Program-made: the position numbers and the translations under genes
The notes under the pieces: generated by a model
What the model was told of the DNA's origin: nothing
What the model saw: the letters and a program-made list of their open reading frames with translations, nothing else
Database searches by the model: none
Shown here: positions 26,962 through 35,990 of the stretch, one piece after another
Position numbering within the stretch: position 1 is the stretch's first letter
Layout: every line of letters starts with the position of its first letter
DNA from: CAWUKT01 sp963923035
GTDB lineage: Bacteria > Bacteroidota > Bacteroidia > J057 > JADKCL01
Direction: 5' to 3'
DNA: 64,000 nucleotides
Assembly: GCA_963923035.1 (NCBI GenBank)
Contig: CAWUKT010000009.1
Coordinates: 62,001 to 126,000, forward strand

Positions 26962-28689
26962 ATGAGGAAGGTTTTTCAATTCGTTTTATTTGCAGGCTTG
27001 GTATCCATTGCCTTCTCTGCCTGTAAAGTATTCCAGGGCGCGAGTGTCAACTGTAGCCCGGATCCGATTGAGGTGCATGCCGACTCCATCCGCTACCAGC
27101 TGAAAGCCAGCGTGCCTCCCAAGTCTGGTTTGAAGAAAGGTGGAACTTACATCGGTGAAGCCAAGATCGGTGGTGTCTCCCAAGGCAAGATCGTATTCTC
27201 AGCCGACAAGTACCCGGAAGTCAAGAAGACGGGTATCGACACGACCCTCAAGTTTGCCCGTCCCTTCGAAGACAAGATGGATGGCAATTCCCTGCTGATC
27301 CAGCAGAACTACGAGCGCAAAGGCAAAGAATTCGAATTGCCGGACGTCGAAAACCTGTGTAACTGCTGTATCACCACCTCCCGCATGGTGTATGAAGGTT
27401 CTTACCTGATCTTCTCCAAGCACAACTACCAGAAGGAAGTCGAAGTCAACCGCTCCGCGGAATTCAACTTCCCCAAAAACGTTTCTGATATCCAGCCCGG
27501 TGAATACAACCAATCCGACGTTCTCGCCATCGGCGACTTCCTGAAGAACAAGTATGTCGCCAAAAAGGTGATCATCGAAGGTTTCGCTTCTCCGGAAGGT
27601 CCTTATAAGCGCAACGTTGAACTCTCCGTTGAACGTTCCAAGCAAGTTCAGGACTGGTTGATTGCCCAACTCAAAGAAGGTGGTTACGAAAACTACCTCG
27701 ATACGACCTTCTTCGAAATCAGCGTCACCAACGAAGACTGGGACGGTTTCAAAGCCAGCATTCAGTCTCAGCCCTACTCTCAGGACGTCAAGAACCAAAT
27801 CGTCCAGCTCGTTTCCGCTGGTCTCGATCCCAACGATCTTGAAAAGCAGGTCATGGCCCTCGTCGGTGGTAAAGACCGCGTTGAGAACATCCTCGCTCCC
27901 CTCCGTCGTGCGACCATCAAAATGGAAGGTTACGAAGCCCGCCGCACCGACGAAGAAATCGACGAAATCGCCCGCCAGTTTGTTCGCGGTGGTTTTGAAG
28001 GCAGCCTGAAAGATACCTACGAAAAAGAAGAGTGGCTGTACGCCATCTCCCGCATCGACAAGACCCGTGGCAAGAAGGCTCTCCTTGAGGCTTTCCGCGA
28101 CGCTTACCCGTCTGACCCGCGTGCCTTCAACGACCTTGGTGTCATTGCCCTCATCGAAGGCGACCTCGACGCAGGTATGAACTACCTCGACAAGGCGTAC
28201 AAGCTCAACAAATCTGAGCACTCCATCCTGAACAACATCGGTGTTGCTTACCTCAAGAATGGCAAATACAAGAACGCTCAAACCGTTCTCGAAAGCTCCA
28301 TCGCCGCCAACAGCACTCCCGAAGCCAACTTCAACCTGGGTGTTGTCATGGAAAAGATGGCCCGCTACAACATGGCCATCGAGAAGTTCAACAACGCTTC
28401 CGAACTGGAAGGTGCACTCTACAACGCTGGTCTTTGCAAGCTCCTCATGGGTAACCTCTCCGGAGCCAAGAACACCCTGACCGAAGCGACCAAGCAGTCT
28501 GGCGACAACATGGCTGAGCCTTACTATGCCCTCGCCGTCGTCGGTGCCCGCACCAAAGACGCCAGCGTCATGGGTAAAAACCTCCGCAAGGCTTGCCAGA
28601 TCAACAGTGCCATGAAGGCCAAGGCCCGCAAAGACCTTGAGTTCCGCAACTACTACACCTCTACTGAATTCAAAGTGGCAACCGAATAG
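26962..28689 (+). CDS. outer-membrane lipoprotein with OmpA-like segment and TPR repeats
   Basis: 575 residues. Signal peptide with lipobox IAFSAC (lipidated C21). A central stretch (IGDFLKNKYVAKKVIIEGFASPEGPYKRNVELSVERSKQVQDWL, about 192-235) resembles the peptidoglycan-binding OmpA-like fold. About 370-540 contain at least four TPR-like helix pairs (AFNDLGVIALIEGDLDAGMNYLDKAYKL, ILNNIGVAYLKNGKYKNAQTVLESSI, and so on). Codon use is much more biased than the neighbours (GGT, CGC/CGT, AAG; CGG almost absent), a sign of high expression. Its own promoter box and terminator make it monocistronic. Probably an abundant envelope or scaffolding protein. Confidence 0.85.
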   Translation: MRKVFQFVLFAGLVSIAFSACKVFQGASVNCSPDPIEVHADSIRYQLKASVPPKSGLKKGGTYIGEAKIGGVSQGKIVFSADKYPEVKKTGIDTTLKFARPFEDKMDGNSLLIQQNYERKGKEFELPDVENLCNCCITTSRMVYEGSYLIFSKHNYQKEVEVNRSAEFNFPKNVSDIQPGEYNQSDVLAIGDFLKNKYVAKKVIIEGFASPEGPYKRNVELSVERSKQVQDWLIAQLKEGGYENYLDTTFFEISVTNEDWDGFKASIQSQPYSQDVKNQIVQLVSAGLDPNDLEKQVMALVGGKDRVENILAPLRRATIKMEGYEARRTDEEIDEIARQFVRGGFEGSLKDTYEKEEWLYAISRIDKTRGKKALLEAFRDAYPSDPRAFNDLGVIALIEGDLDAGMNYLDKAYKLNKSEHSILNNIGVAYLKNGKYKNAQTVLESSIAANSTPEANFNLGVVMEKMARYNMAIEKFNNASELEGALYNAGLCKLLMGNLSGAKNTLTEATKQSGDNMAEPYYALAVVGARTKDASVMGKNLRKACQINSAMKAKARKDLEFRNYYTSTEFKVATE

Positions 28690-28715
28690 GATTCGGTTCC
28701 TCACCAAGAGATACT

Positions 28716-28745
28716 GGGCTGTCCTTCGGGATGGCCCTTTTTTAT
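28716..28745 (+). terminator. terminator of the OmpA/TPR lipoprotein gene
   Basis: GGGCTGTCC / GGATGGCCC stem with two G-T wobbles, a TTCG tetraloop and a run of six T, starting 26 bases after the stop codon. Confidence 0.9.
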
Positions 28746-28782
28746 TTGGTCCCCTGTGGTCCGTCCCCACGGGGATTTTTTG

Positions 28783-28790
28783 TACTTTTG
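28783..28790 (+). promoter_or_regulatory. -7 promoter box (TACTTTTG) for rimO
   Basis: Exact TAnnTTTG match, 18 bases before the rimO ATG at 28809 and directly downstream of the previous gene's terminator. Confidence 0.5.
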
Positions 28791-28808
28791 CCGGACAATA
28801 AATTGTGA

Positions 28809-30116
28809 ATGAAGACGAAAGCCTACGAAAAGCACAAGGTCAATATCATCACCCTCGGATGTTCGAAGAATGTGGTGGATTCTGAGGTGATGCTCACCCA
28901 ACTCAATGGGAACGGCATTGCGGCCACCCACGAGTCCGAGGATGACAACGCCAATGTGATCATTGTGAATACCTGTGGATTCATTGATCGGGCCAAGGAA
29001 GAGTCCATCAACACCATTCTGGACTATGCCGAGCTGCGTGAATCGGGGCAGATCGACCGTTTGTATGTGACGGGCTGTTTGTCGGAGCGGTACCGCGATG
29101 AGTTGCGGACCGAAATTCCGGTGGTGGACGATTGGTTCGGGACGATGGAATTGCCGAGTCTGCTCAGGAAGTTCAATGCCGATTACAAGAAGGAATTGGT
29201 AGGAGAACGTCTCATCACGACCGATGCCCACTACGCTTACCTGAAGATTGCGGAAGGTTGCGACCGGCCGTGTTCCTTCTGCGCGATCCCGCTCATGCGG
29301 GGCAAGCACCGTTCCCGGTCCATCGAAGAGCTGACCCAGGAAGCGGCTTGGCTGGTCAAGCGCGGGGTCAAGGAAATCATGCTGATCGCGCAGGACCTGA
29401 CCTATTACGGCCTCGACCTCTACCGCCAGCGCCGCCTCAACGATCTCCTCAAAAGCCTCTCCGACGTCGAGGGCCTGGAGTGGATCCGGCTGCATTATGC
29501 CTATCCCAGCGGCTTCCCCGTGGACATTCTGCCCACGATGGCCGAGCGCGACAATATTTGCAATTACCTCGACATGCCCTTGCAGCACATCTCCGATCCG
29601 ATGCTGAAGGCCATGCGTCGGGGGACCACCTCCAAGCGGACCTACGATTTGCTGGAGCAAATCCGTGCAGAGGTGCCCGGCATTGCGATGCGGACCACCC
29701 TGATTTCGGGGTATCCCGGTGAGACGCAGCAAGACCACGAGGAGCTGTTGGCCTTTGTGGAAAAAGCGCGCTTTGAGCGACTGGGTGTGTTTACCTATTC
29801 GCACGAAGAGAATACCCACGCCTTCAATGCGGAGGATGATGTGCCGGAGGAGGAGAAAGAGCGGCGCAAGGGGGAAGTAATGGAATTGCAGCAGGGCATT
29901 TCCTTTGAATTGAACCAGGAGAAAGTCGGAAAAACGCTGAAAGTCCTGATCGACCGGGCGGAAGGCGAGTTTTTTGTCGGACGGACCGAATACGATTCCC
30001 CCGAAGTGGACAATGAGGTGCTGGTAAATGGGGAAGGCTTGAAAGTGGGCGAATTTTATCCCGTCGAAATCCAGGATGCCACCGAATTTGATCTGTTTGG
30101 AACGGTTGCTGAATGA
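28809..30116 (+). CDS. rimO: ribosomal protein S12 methylthiotransferase RimO
   Basis: 435 residues. N-terminal MTTase cluster cysteines in LGCSKNVVDSE, NTCGFID and VTGCLSERY; radical-SAM motif C-DRPC-SFC (GCDRPCSFCAIP); the MRGKHRSR and YLDMPLQH segments typical of RimO; C-terminal TRAM domain (VLIDRAEGEFFVGRTEYDSPEVDNEVLV). Adds a methylthio group to an aspartate of ribosomal protein S12 using two 4Fe-4S clusters and SAM. Its stop overlaps the next start (ATGA). Confidence 0.97.
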   Translation: MKTKAYEKHKVNIITLGCSKNVVDSEVMLTQLNGNGIAATHESEDDNANVIIVNTCGFIDRAKEESINTILDYAELRESGQIDRLYVTGCLSERYRDELRTEIPVVDDWFGTMELPSLLRKFNADYKKELVGERLITTDAHYAYLKIAEGCDRPCSFCAIPLMRGKHRSRSIEELTQEAAWLVKRGVKEIMLIAQDLTYYGLDLYRQRRLNDLLKSLSDVEGLEWIRLHYAYPSGFPVDILPTMAERDNICNYLDMPLQHISDPMLKAMRRGTTSKRTYDLLEQIRAEVPGIAMRTTLISGYPGETQQDHEELLAFVEKARFERLGVFTYSHEENTHAFNAEDDVPEEEKERRKGEVMELQQGISFELNQEKVGKTLKVLIDRAEGEFFVGRTEYDSPEVDNEVLVNGEGLKVGEFYPVEIQDATEFDLFGTVAE

Positions 30117-31354
30117 GTCGGTGGGGGAGGAATAGCGCCCTGGGCTGGCTGGGTTTGTGCCTGGTGTTTCCCATGGTCCTTTTTTCCCAAACCAATTCCC
30201 CTGCATTTTCCGTTTCCTGCCTCAACCTCGAACGTCCCGCTGCCAATACGGTCCTTTTCCTCGAATTGGGCCCCACGTTTGGTTTGGTCGGGGCAAGTGG
30301 CTTTTTGGAAACCGATCTGGAAGTTCACCTCTCCTTCAAGACTCCGGGAACGGGCGAAATCGTATTCGAGAAGCGGTTTCGCGAGACCCAACAGTTCGAT
30401 TTTTTCTCCGGAGCCGATCCTTTCTTTCGCGAATATACCTTTGACCTGCCCACGGGCGCTTACGAGTTAGAAGTGGATCTTCGCAACCACAAGACGCGCC
30501 ACAACCACCTCACGGTGCTGGAATACGAGTGCCGCGATTTTCAGACTACCGGTCTGAGCGATATCCTGCTCCTGCGGGAGACCGAAGGCGCGTTGGATCC
30601 CAAGCCTTTGGTAGGAGAATCCGTGACGGGGGTGACCGACCGCATCCGATTCCAGGTGGAGGTGTACAGCCCTCAGGATGAAGTCCTGACGGCCCGGATG
30701 ATTCTGTACCGGGGCGTGGCTCCGAGCCCCCACAGCGACGATGGCGACCGTTTTCAGGTCAACCGTTATACCTCTATCGTTCAGTTGAATGAAGTCATGG
30801 CCGTGGAAAATGGCCGGGCGGTATTCACGGATGGGATCGATTTATTTGACCTTGATGCGGGGCGCTACCTTTTCGAGATTTTCCTGTACCGTGACGATTC
30901 CCTCATTGTGGAACAGAATGCGTCCTTCGAATTGCCTTGGAAGCGATTGCGGGAGGTGTTTTTTGATCTGGACCAATCGATTGAGTGGATGGGATATGTG
31001 GCGGGAGAGGAAAAAGTGGCGGAATTGAAAGCGATTGAAGGAACGGACGAAAAATTGCAGGCGTTCCGGAGCTTTTGGGAGCAACGGGCGGAACCGGGTC
31101 GGGAAACGGGCACGGATGTCTTGGAACGCTATTACGGTCGGATTTTCTATGCCAATGAATTCCTGGCGGAAGATTCCCTGGCGGGTTGGCAGACCGAGCG
31201 GGGGCGCATTTATGCCCTCTATGGCGCGCCGGACCGGCGGGAGATGGTTCAGGGCTATGACGTTTGGCAATTCCAGGCCTTGCGCTTAAATTTCATCTTT
31301 GCGGAAGAAAATCAAGGATGGCGGCAGGTTTATCCGGTTTCGGCAGGCAATTAA
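30113..31354 (+). CDS. GWxTD domain-containing secreted protein
   Basis: 413 residues. Signal peptide ALGWLGLCLVFPMVLFSQ. The C-terminal motif AGWQTERGRIYALYGAPDRREM is the GWxTD hallmark (here GWQTE). The middle is beta-rich. GWxTD proteins are common in Bacteroidota with no settled biochemical role. Cotranslated with rimO through an ATGA overlap, though a functional tie is not evident. Periplasmic. Confidence 0.85.
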   Translation: MSRWGRNSALGWLGLCLVFPMVLFSQTNSPAFSVSCLNLERPAANTVLFLELGPTFGLVGASGFLETDLEVHLSFKTPGTGEIVFEKRFRETQQFDFFSGADPFFREYTFDLPTGAYELEVDLRNHKTRHNHLTVLEYECRDFQTTGLSDILLLRETEGALDPKPLVGESVTGVTDRIRFQVEVYSPQDEVLTARMILYRGVAPSPHSDDGDRFQVNRYTSIVQLNEVMAVENGRAVFTDGIDLFDLDAGRYLFEIFLYRDDSLIVEQNASFELPWKRLREVFFDLDQSIEWMGYVAGEEKVAELKAIEGTDEKLQAFRSFWEQRAEPGRETGTDVLERYYGRIFYANEFLAEDSLAGWQTERGRIYALYGAPDRREMVQGYDVWQFQALRLNFIFAEENQGWRQVYPVSAGN

Positions 31355-31416
31355 TGGCCCCGAAATGCAACAAATCGCGGGCTCATCCGGTATGAATAGG
31401 GGTACCCTATGCGCTT

Positions 31417-32520
31417 ATGCTGAAAAAATACTTTGAGCGTCACTTTCATTTCAACCAAATCTTTGACGAAGCCCAGGAGCCGTCAAAGAATGGTATGTCT
31501 ACCCCTCCCAAGCGATCCAACAAGGGCTTGGGGACGTTTATTTCCATTCTCCGTATTCTGCCCTACCTCTGCCTCGCGGCCTTTGTGACGAGCTTTTTCT
31601 GGGACGTTGGTCCCGAAGCGACGTTTTTCATTGGCCCGCTGGAGGTGACTTTCCAGGCGATCATCCGGACCGTCGCCGTCGGCGGATTGATTGGATACGG
31701 CACGAACTGGTTGGCAATCCAAATGCTCTTTCGACCGGTCGAACGCCGGCCGATTTGGGGGCAGGGACTCATTCCCGGCCAACGTGACAAGATCATCTTC
31801 CAATTGTCCCGGGGCATCCACAAGTTCATCCTGAGCGAGGAGTTGATCCAAAAGCGAATCCACGAATCGGGCATTATCCAGCGGGCGAATGAAATCCTGC
31901 TGGATGGCACTGAGAACCTCCTCCATGATGAGGAATTCCGCCAGGAAATCAAATCGTTGGTACGTACCCATCTCGAGGCGAACATGGACCGCCCGGAAGT
32001 CCGGGAACGCATCATTGCCGAGATCGATGCCCGCTTGGAAGAGCGGATCAACCGCGGCTTGGGCGGATTTGTATTCAAGACCTATAAGAAATTGCGGCCG
32101 CAGGAGTACGAATCCCTGATGCACAACCTCTTGGACAGTGTACCCGATGCCGTCATCGACATCATCCAGGAACTGGAAAAGGAGACGCCCAAGCTGACCC
32201 GCTTCCTGAAAGAGAAGCAGGAAGACATGGAACGTTTTTACCTGCGTCTTGTGGTGGATATTCTGGAGCGGATTGACATTCAGCGTCTCCTGAAAGGACA
32301 AATGGAGCACCTGGATGAGCGTGGCCTCGAAGCCATGATCCGCGGCGCCACCAACAAGCAGCTGCTCTACATTCAATATTTGGGAACCCTGCTCGGGATT
32401 TTGGGCGGTTTTCTCATTTCCAATCCGACTCCCGTTCTCATTCTCTATACCTCCTTGCTTGGTCTGTTGTACGTCGCTGACCAGGTCATTTACCGAACGC
32501 AGCACCGAGAAGTCCAATGA
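31417..32520 (+). CDS. DUF445 family inner-membrane protein
   Basis: 367 residues. DUF445 signature GLIGYGTNWLAIQMLFRPVERRP after the first transmembrane region, a long helical cytosolic or periplasmic middle (about 120-320, coiled-coil-like) and a C-terminal transmembrane hairpin (LGTLLGILGGFLISNPTPVLILYTSLLGLLYVADQ). A later ATG at 31495 is possible. First gene of a compact run: its stop overlaps the bshC start by four bases. Function of the family is unknown. Confidence 0.88.
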   Translation: MLKKYFERHFHFNQIFDEAQEPSKNGMSTPPKRSNKGLGTFISILRILPYLCLAAFVTSFFWDVGPEATFFIGPLEVTFQAIIRTVAVGGLIGYGTNWLAIQMLFRPVERRPIWGQGLIPGQRDKIIFQLSRGIHKFILSEELIQKRIHESGIIQRANEILLDGTENLLHDEEFRQEIKSLVRTHLEANMDRPEVRERIIAEIDARLEERINRGLGGFVFKTYKKLRPQEYESLMHNLLDSVPDAVIDIIQELEKETPKLTRFLKEKQEDMERFYLRLVVDILERIDIQRLLKGQMEHLDERGLEAMIRGATNKQLLYIQYLGTLLGILGGFLISNPTPVLILYTSLLGLLYVADQVIYRTQHREVQ

Positions 32521-34040
32521 GTCACCGCAATTTTCGCCAGGATCTCCTCGCCGGGGCCGCTGATTTGGCGCCTTTTTTTCGCTACTCCATCCTCGAACCG
32601 GATTTTGAAACCCTGATTCAGGACCGAAGTCAGGTCGACATTGATCGGGATGCTTTGGTGGAAGACCTCCTGGCCCAGAATGCGCCGTTTCGGGAAGCCT
32701 CCCGGGCTACGGAGAACATTGAGTTGCTGCGTTCTCCCAAGACCTTCACGGTGACGACCGGTCACCAGCTCTCTCTGATGGGCGGGCCGATGTACATGAT
32801 CTACAAGATTTCCACGATCATCAAACTCGCTCAGAATCTCTCTGAGCGCTTTCCAGACTACAATTTTGTGCCGGTGTTTTGGATGGCGAGCGAGGACCAC
32901 GATTGGGAGGAGATCAATCATTTTCACCCCAATTACCACGCAACGGTCACCTATTCCGGCCAATTTGAAGGACCGGTTGGGCGGCATTTGCTGGAAGTTG
33001 GCATTCAGGATACCCTCGCGGACATTCCCATTGATCTGCGAAGTTGTTACGCGCCGCTGCGGAACCTCAGCGACGCCTTTCGGCAGTTGATTTTAAAGCT
33101 GTTCGGTGAACATGGATTGGTGGTTCTGGATGCGGATCGTCCCGCGTTGAAGCGTTTGTTGCTGCCCTGGATTGAGCGGGAGTTGAAGGGAGAAGGCATG
33201 GGGGCTGCGGTTCAAAAAACGACGGAGCAGTTGGAGGAATTGGGCTATAAGGCGCAGATTTTCCCCCGGGAGCTGAATCTGTTCTACATGGGCGAGGGAA
33301 AACGGGAGCTGTTGTTCCGGGAAGGAGATCGCATCCGGGTCCAAGACGGTCATGAGTCGTGGGGAGTGGGGGAGATGCTGGAAAAAGCCCGGCTGCGGCC
33401 GGAGGATTTCAGTCCGAATGTGGCCATGCGGCCGCTCTACCAGGAGATAATCCTGCCGAATTTGGTATACACGGGCGGTTGGGCCGAAGTAACGTACTGG
33501 CACCAGCTTTACGCAGGCTTTCGGGAAATGGGCGTCCATTTCCCGATGGTGCTGCCACGCATGAGCGCGACCCTTTACCAGCCGGAGGCCGTGGCCCCTT
33601 TGTTGGCCGAAGGCCTGGGCCCCGCCGCCATCGACCGACCCCTCCACGAACTTTTCCGGGCCTACCACGACAACCACGACGATACTTCGGTTTTTGAAAC
33701 CTTGTTTTCCCAGCTCGATGCTTCCTACCGGGCCTTGGCCGGGTTTATGGAAGAAACGGAGCCGACTTTGGTGCGGACGGTCCTTGGCCAGCAGCAGCGG
33801 AATGAGAAGTTTCGGGAAAATCTGCTGAAGAAATGGCGCAAAAACATCCGAAATGCCCATCCGGAACCATTTCGGAAGCTAGAGGAGGCCCAGAACGTCG
33901 TGCAACCGGAAGGTTTCAAGCAGGAGCGCTACCTGAACTTCACCCATTTCTTAAACGGCGATTACAAGACCCTCGTCGATCTCATCCTGGACCATTGTGA
34001 ACCCGAAACATTTGAGCCCCAATGGATTCCATTGCCCTGA
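32517..34040 (+). CDS. bshC: bacillithiol biosynthesis cysteine-adding enzyme BshC
   Basis: 507 residues. Recognisable BshC segments are TFTVTTGHQLSLMGGPMYMIYKISTIIKLA, VPVFWMASEDHDWEEINH, AEVTYWHQLYAGFREMGVHFPMVLPRMSAT and the C-terminal coiled-coil (about 400-480). Catalyses addition of cysteine to glucosaminyl-malate, the last step of bacillithiol synthesis. Cytoplasmic. Overlaps DUF445 upstream (4 bases) and the 5-FCL gene downstream (19 bases). bshA and bshB are not in the window. Confidence 0.96.
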   Translation: MSHRNFRQDLLAGAADLAPFFRYSILEPDFETLIQDRSQVDIDRDALVEDLLAQNAPFREASRATENIELLRSPKTFTVTTGHQLSLMGGPMYMIYKISTIIKLAQNLSERFPDYNFVPVFWMASEDHDWEEINHFHPNYHATVTYSGQFEGPVGRHLLEVGIQDTLADIPIDLRSCYAPLRNLSDAFRQLILKLFGEHGLVVLDADRPALKRLLLPWIERELKGEGMGAAVQKTTEQLEELGYKAQIFPRELNLFYMGEGKRELLFREGDRIRVQDGHESWGVGEMLEKARLRPEDFSPNVAMRPLYQEIILPNLVYTGGWAEVTYWHQLYAGFREMGVHFPMVLPRMSATLYQPEAVAPLLAEGLGPAAIDRPLHELFRAYHDNHDDTSVFETLFSQLDASYRALAGFMEETEPTLVRTVLGQQQRNEKFRENLLKKWRKNIRNAHPEPFRKLEEAQNVVQPEGFKQERYLNFTHFLNGDYKTLVDLILDHCEPETFEPQWIPLP

Positions 34041-34633
34041 AAAAAAACATTCGGAAGGAGAAAAAAGCGTGGCGCAAAACGCTTTCGCCGGAGGAAAAAG
34101 CGGCCCGCGGCCAAAAGATATTTGAAAAGTGGCGGGGACGATTTTCCTTGAAGCCCATTTGCTACCTCCATCTCTACCAACCTATTACCGCCCTGCACGA
34201 GGTGGATACCCTCCCGATCCAGCGCTACGTCGATCATCGCCATACCCATGTTCGGATGGTGGTGCCGGTCGTCAATCCGCTGAAAAATCAGTTGGACCAC
34301 GTGGAATTGACGCATGAGATCGAGTTGGTGGAAAATGATTGGGGGATTCCGGAGCCGAGGATGCCCTTCAACAAGGTGTTTCCGATGGTGCTGGACATGG
34401 TATTGGTGCCCATGCTGGCATTTGACATGGCCGGGAATCGCTTGGGCTACGGGAAAGGCTTCTACGATCGCTTTCTCAGCTTGGTGCGTCCGAAATGCCT
34501 GATCGTTGGGTTGTGTTACGAAGAAGGGAAGGTGGAAACGGGCTTGCCGATCGAAAAAACGGACATCCCTATGGACTTTGTGGTGACCGAACAGCGGGTA
34601 TATCAATTTTGCGACAACTCAAAGGCGCCTTGA
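34022..34633 (+). CDS. 5-formyltetrahydrofolate cyclo-ligase
   Basis: 203 residues. N-terminal KKNIRKEKKAWRKTLSPEEKAARGQKI, central WGIPEP and the ATP-binding signature VPMLAFDMAGNRLGYGKGFYDRFL are diagnostic. Converts 5-formyl-THF to 5,10-methenyl-THF with ATP. Begins inside the bshC 3' end (19-base overlap), so translation is coupled. Confidence 0.95.
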   Translation: MDSIALKKNIRKEKKAWRKTLSPEEKAARGQKIFEKWRGRFSLKPICYLHLYQPITALHEVDTLPIQRYVDHRHTHVRMVVPVVNPLKNQLDHVELTHEIELVENDWGIPEPRMPFNKVFPMVLDMVLVPMLAFDMAGNRLGYGKGFYDRFLSLVRPKCLIVGLCYEEGKVETGLPIEKTDIPMDFVVTEQRVYQFCDNSKAP

Positions 34634-34664
34634 CCCGTATACAATAAGGTATTATCAAAAACCC

Positions 34665-35315
34665 ATGTACGAAGAATCTATTAACGAATACAGTTTTGAC
34701 CAATTTTCTGAGTCGTATTCCATGCCTGGAATGATGGACGATTTGGAGATCGCGCAGGAACAAGCACCGGCTGAGCTGAAAAAGGAAAGCAATCAATTTG
34801 CGATTGCCGGCCTGATTACGCTGTTGTCGGGCGCTGGATTGTACCTCGCGATGAACCTGGATAAGCTCGGTCTGGGCAGCTTGACTGCCTTGAAAGAGAA
34901 TCTAATGCCATTCGTGGTCCTGGCTGGAATCGGTGGATTGGGATATGGGTTGCTGAAGGTTTGGCGGCGGGTATTCCGCAAAGGCCGGCTCAACTTCCCC
35001 AAACTTCAGATTCGGCGGAAGTTTTTCCCGAATGAGCGTCGTCAGACCCGCCAACGAAACGATGCGCCGCGCTGGAACCAGCGCCTTCAAAACGTGGTGG
35101 GCCAAGCCCCCAACAGCAATGCTGAGCGGCTTTCTCTGTCCGAGAAAAAAGTGTTTTTGGGGGTTGCCGCTGGTCTGGCTGAAAACAGCCGCCTTCCCGT
35201 GAGCCTGATCCGGTTGCTGTTCATCGGCGCCTTCGGATTGACCGGGGGATTCGCATTGGTTCTGTATGTCCTTCTCGGAATTTTCTTGCCTTCCGGCAAA
35301 AAACTCAACTCCTGA
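34665..35315 (+). CDS. PspC-domain membrane protein
   Basis: 216 residues. The C-terminal 60 residues are a PspC domain (LSEKKVFLGVAAGLAENSRLPVSLIRLLFIGAFGLTGGFALVLYVLLGIFLP). Two more hydrophobic segments lie at about 45-65 and 78-100 with a basic Arg-rich linker between (KGRLNFPKLQIRRKFFPNERRQTRQRND). PspC proteins act in envelope stress signalling, but no PspA/B partner is seen. Last gene of the DUF445-bshC-5-FCL run, before a strong terminator. Confidence 0.85.
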   Translation: MYEESINEYSFDQFSESYSMPGMMDDLEIAQEQAPAELKKESNQFAIAGLITLLSGAGLYLAMNLDKLGLGSLTALKENLMPFVVLAGIGGLGYGLLKVWRRVFRKGRLNFPKLQIRRKFFPNERRQTRQRNDAPRWNQRLQNVVGQAPNSNAERLSLSEKKVFLGVAAGLAENSRLPVSLIRLLFIGAFGLTGGFALVLYVLLGIFLPSGKKLNS

Positions 35316-35338
35316 TACCACAACGTTCCTAAATATAT

Positions 35339-35374
35339 GCCCCGCTTCTCCCTCGGAAGAAGCGGGGCAATTTC
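35339..35374. terminator. bidirectional terminator between convergent genes
   Basis: 11-bp perfect stem GCCCCGCTTCT / AGAAGCGGGGC, T-rich on the plus side (AATTTCTTT) and A/T-rich on the minus side. Confidence 0.85.
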
Positions 35375-35387
35375 TTTGTAAGCAATT

Positions 35388-35852
35388 TTATTTACAGAGC
35401 GCGGGATAAATCACCTCATATAGCCGGGCATCGGCATCTTCCAATTCATTTTCCAACGCTTCCAGGTTCAGGGTGACTTCGTCGGGACTGCGCAACATCT
35501 CGATTACCCGGTCGTAAAACTCGATATTGCTCTCGAGCGCCTCTTCGACATCGGCACTGATATGCTCTTCGAATCCGAAGAGGAGATTGTCTTCCACCAA
35601 CATGAATTCGACCCATTCTTCGTCGTGTTGAATTTCTTCCACGAAGTGGCTCCGGTACTCTTTTTGGAAGGCGTCCAGGGAAATTTCATTCAGCGGATGG
35701 ACCTCCCAATTGTCGATCAGGATGGTAATTTGGGTATGGAGGTAACCCAATCCCTGAATGGCCTGGTACTTCTTTTTCTGGGCCTGGAGGGTGAAAGCCA
35801 GGGAGAAAAACAGAATAAACAGCAGCGGGGTAAGTCGGACGGTAGGTTTCAT
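35388..35852 (-). CDS. secreted hypothetical protein
   Basis: 154 residues. Signal peptide RLTPLLFILFFSLAFTLQAQ; the mature chain is very acidic and helical (EEIQHDEEWVEFMLVEDNLLFGFEEHISADVEEALESNIEFYDRV), with a single C-terminal cysteine. No recognised domain. Periplasmic. Confidence 0.7.
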   Translation of the reverse strand: MKPTVRLTPLLFILFFSLAFTLQAQKKKYQAIQGLGYLHTQITILIDNWEVHPLNEISLDAFQKEYRSHFVEEIQHDEEWVEFMLVEDNLLFGFEEHISADVEEALESNIEFYDRVIEMLRSPDEVTLNLEALENELEDADARLYEVIYPALCK

Positions 35853-35933
35853 GTTGTATCGTTTCTTGGTTCTAAGTTCCTTAAATATAGGAGGTTTCCT
35901 GAGATTCCAACAAAGAAAAGGGGAGGGAGGGGG

Positions 35934-35967
35934 ATAAAAAATGAAACCGCCCTTTGGGAGGCGGTTT
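35934..35967 (-). terminator. terminator of the small tail-fibre-like gene
   Basis: AAACCGCC / GGCGGTTT stem with a CTTTGGGA loop, followed on the minus strand by a T-run (ATTTTTTAT). Confidence 0.8.
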
Positions 35968-35990
35968 GTTTGTTGGGTAGTGAGGGGCCG

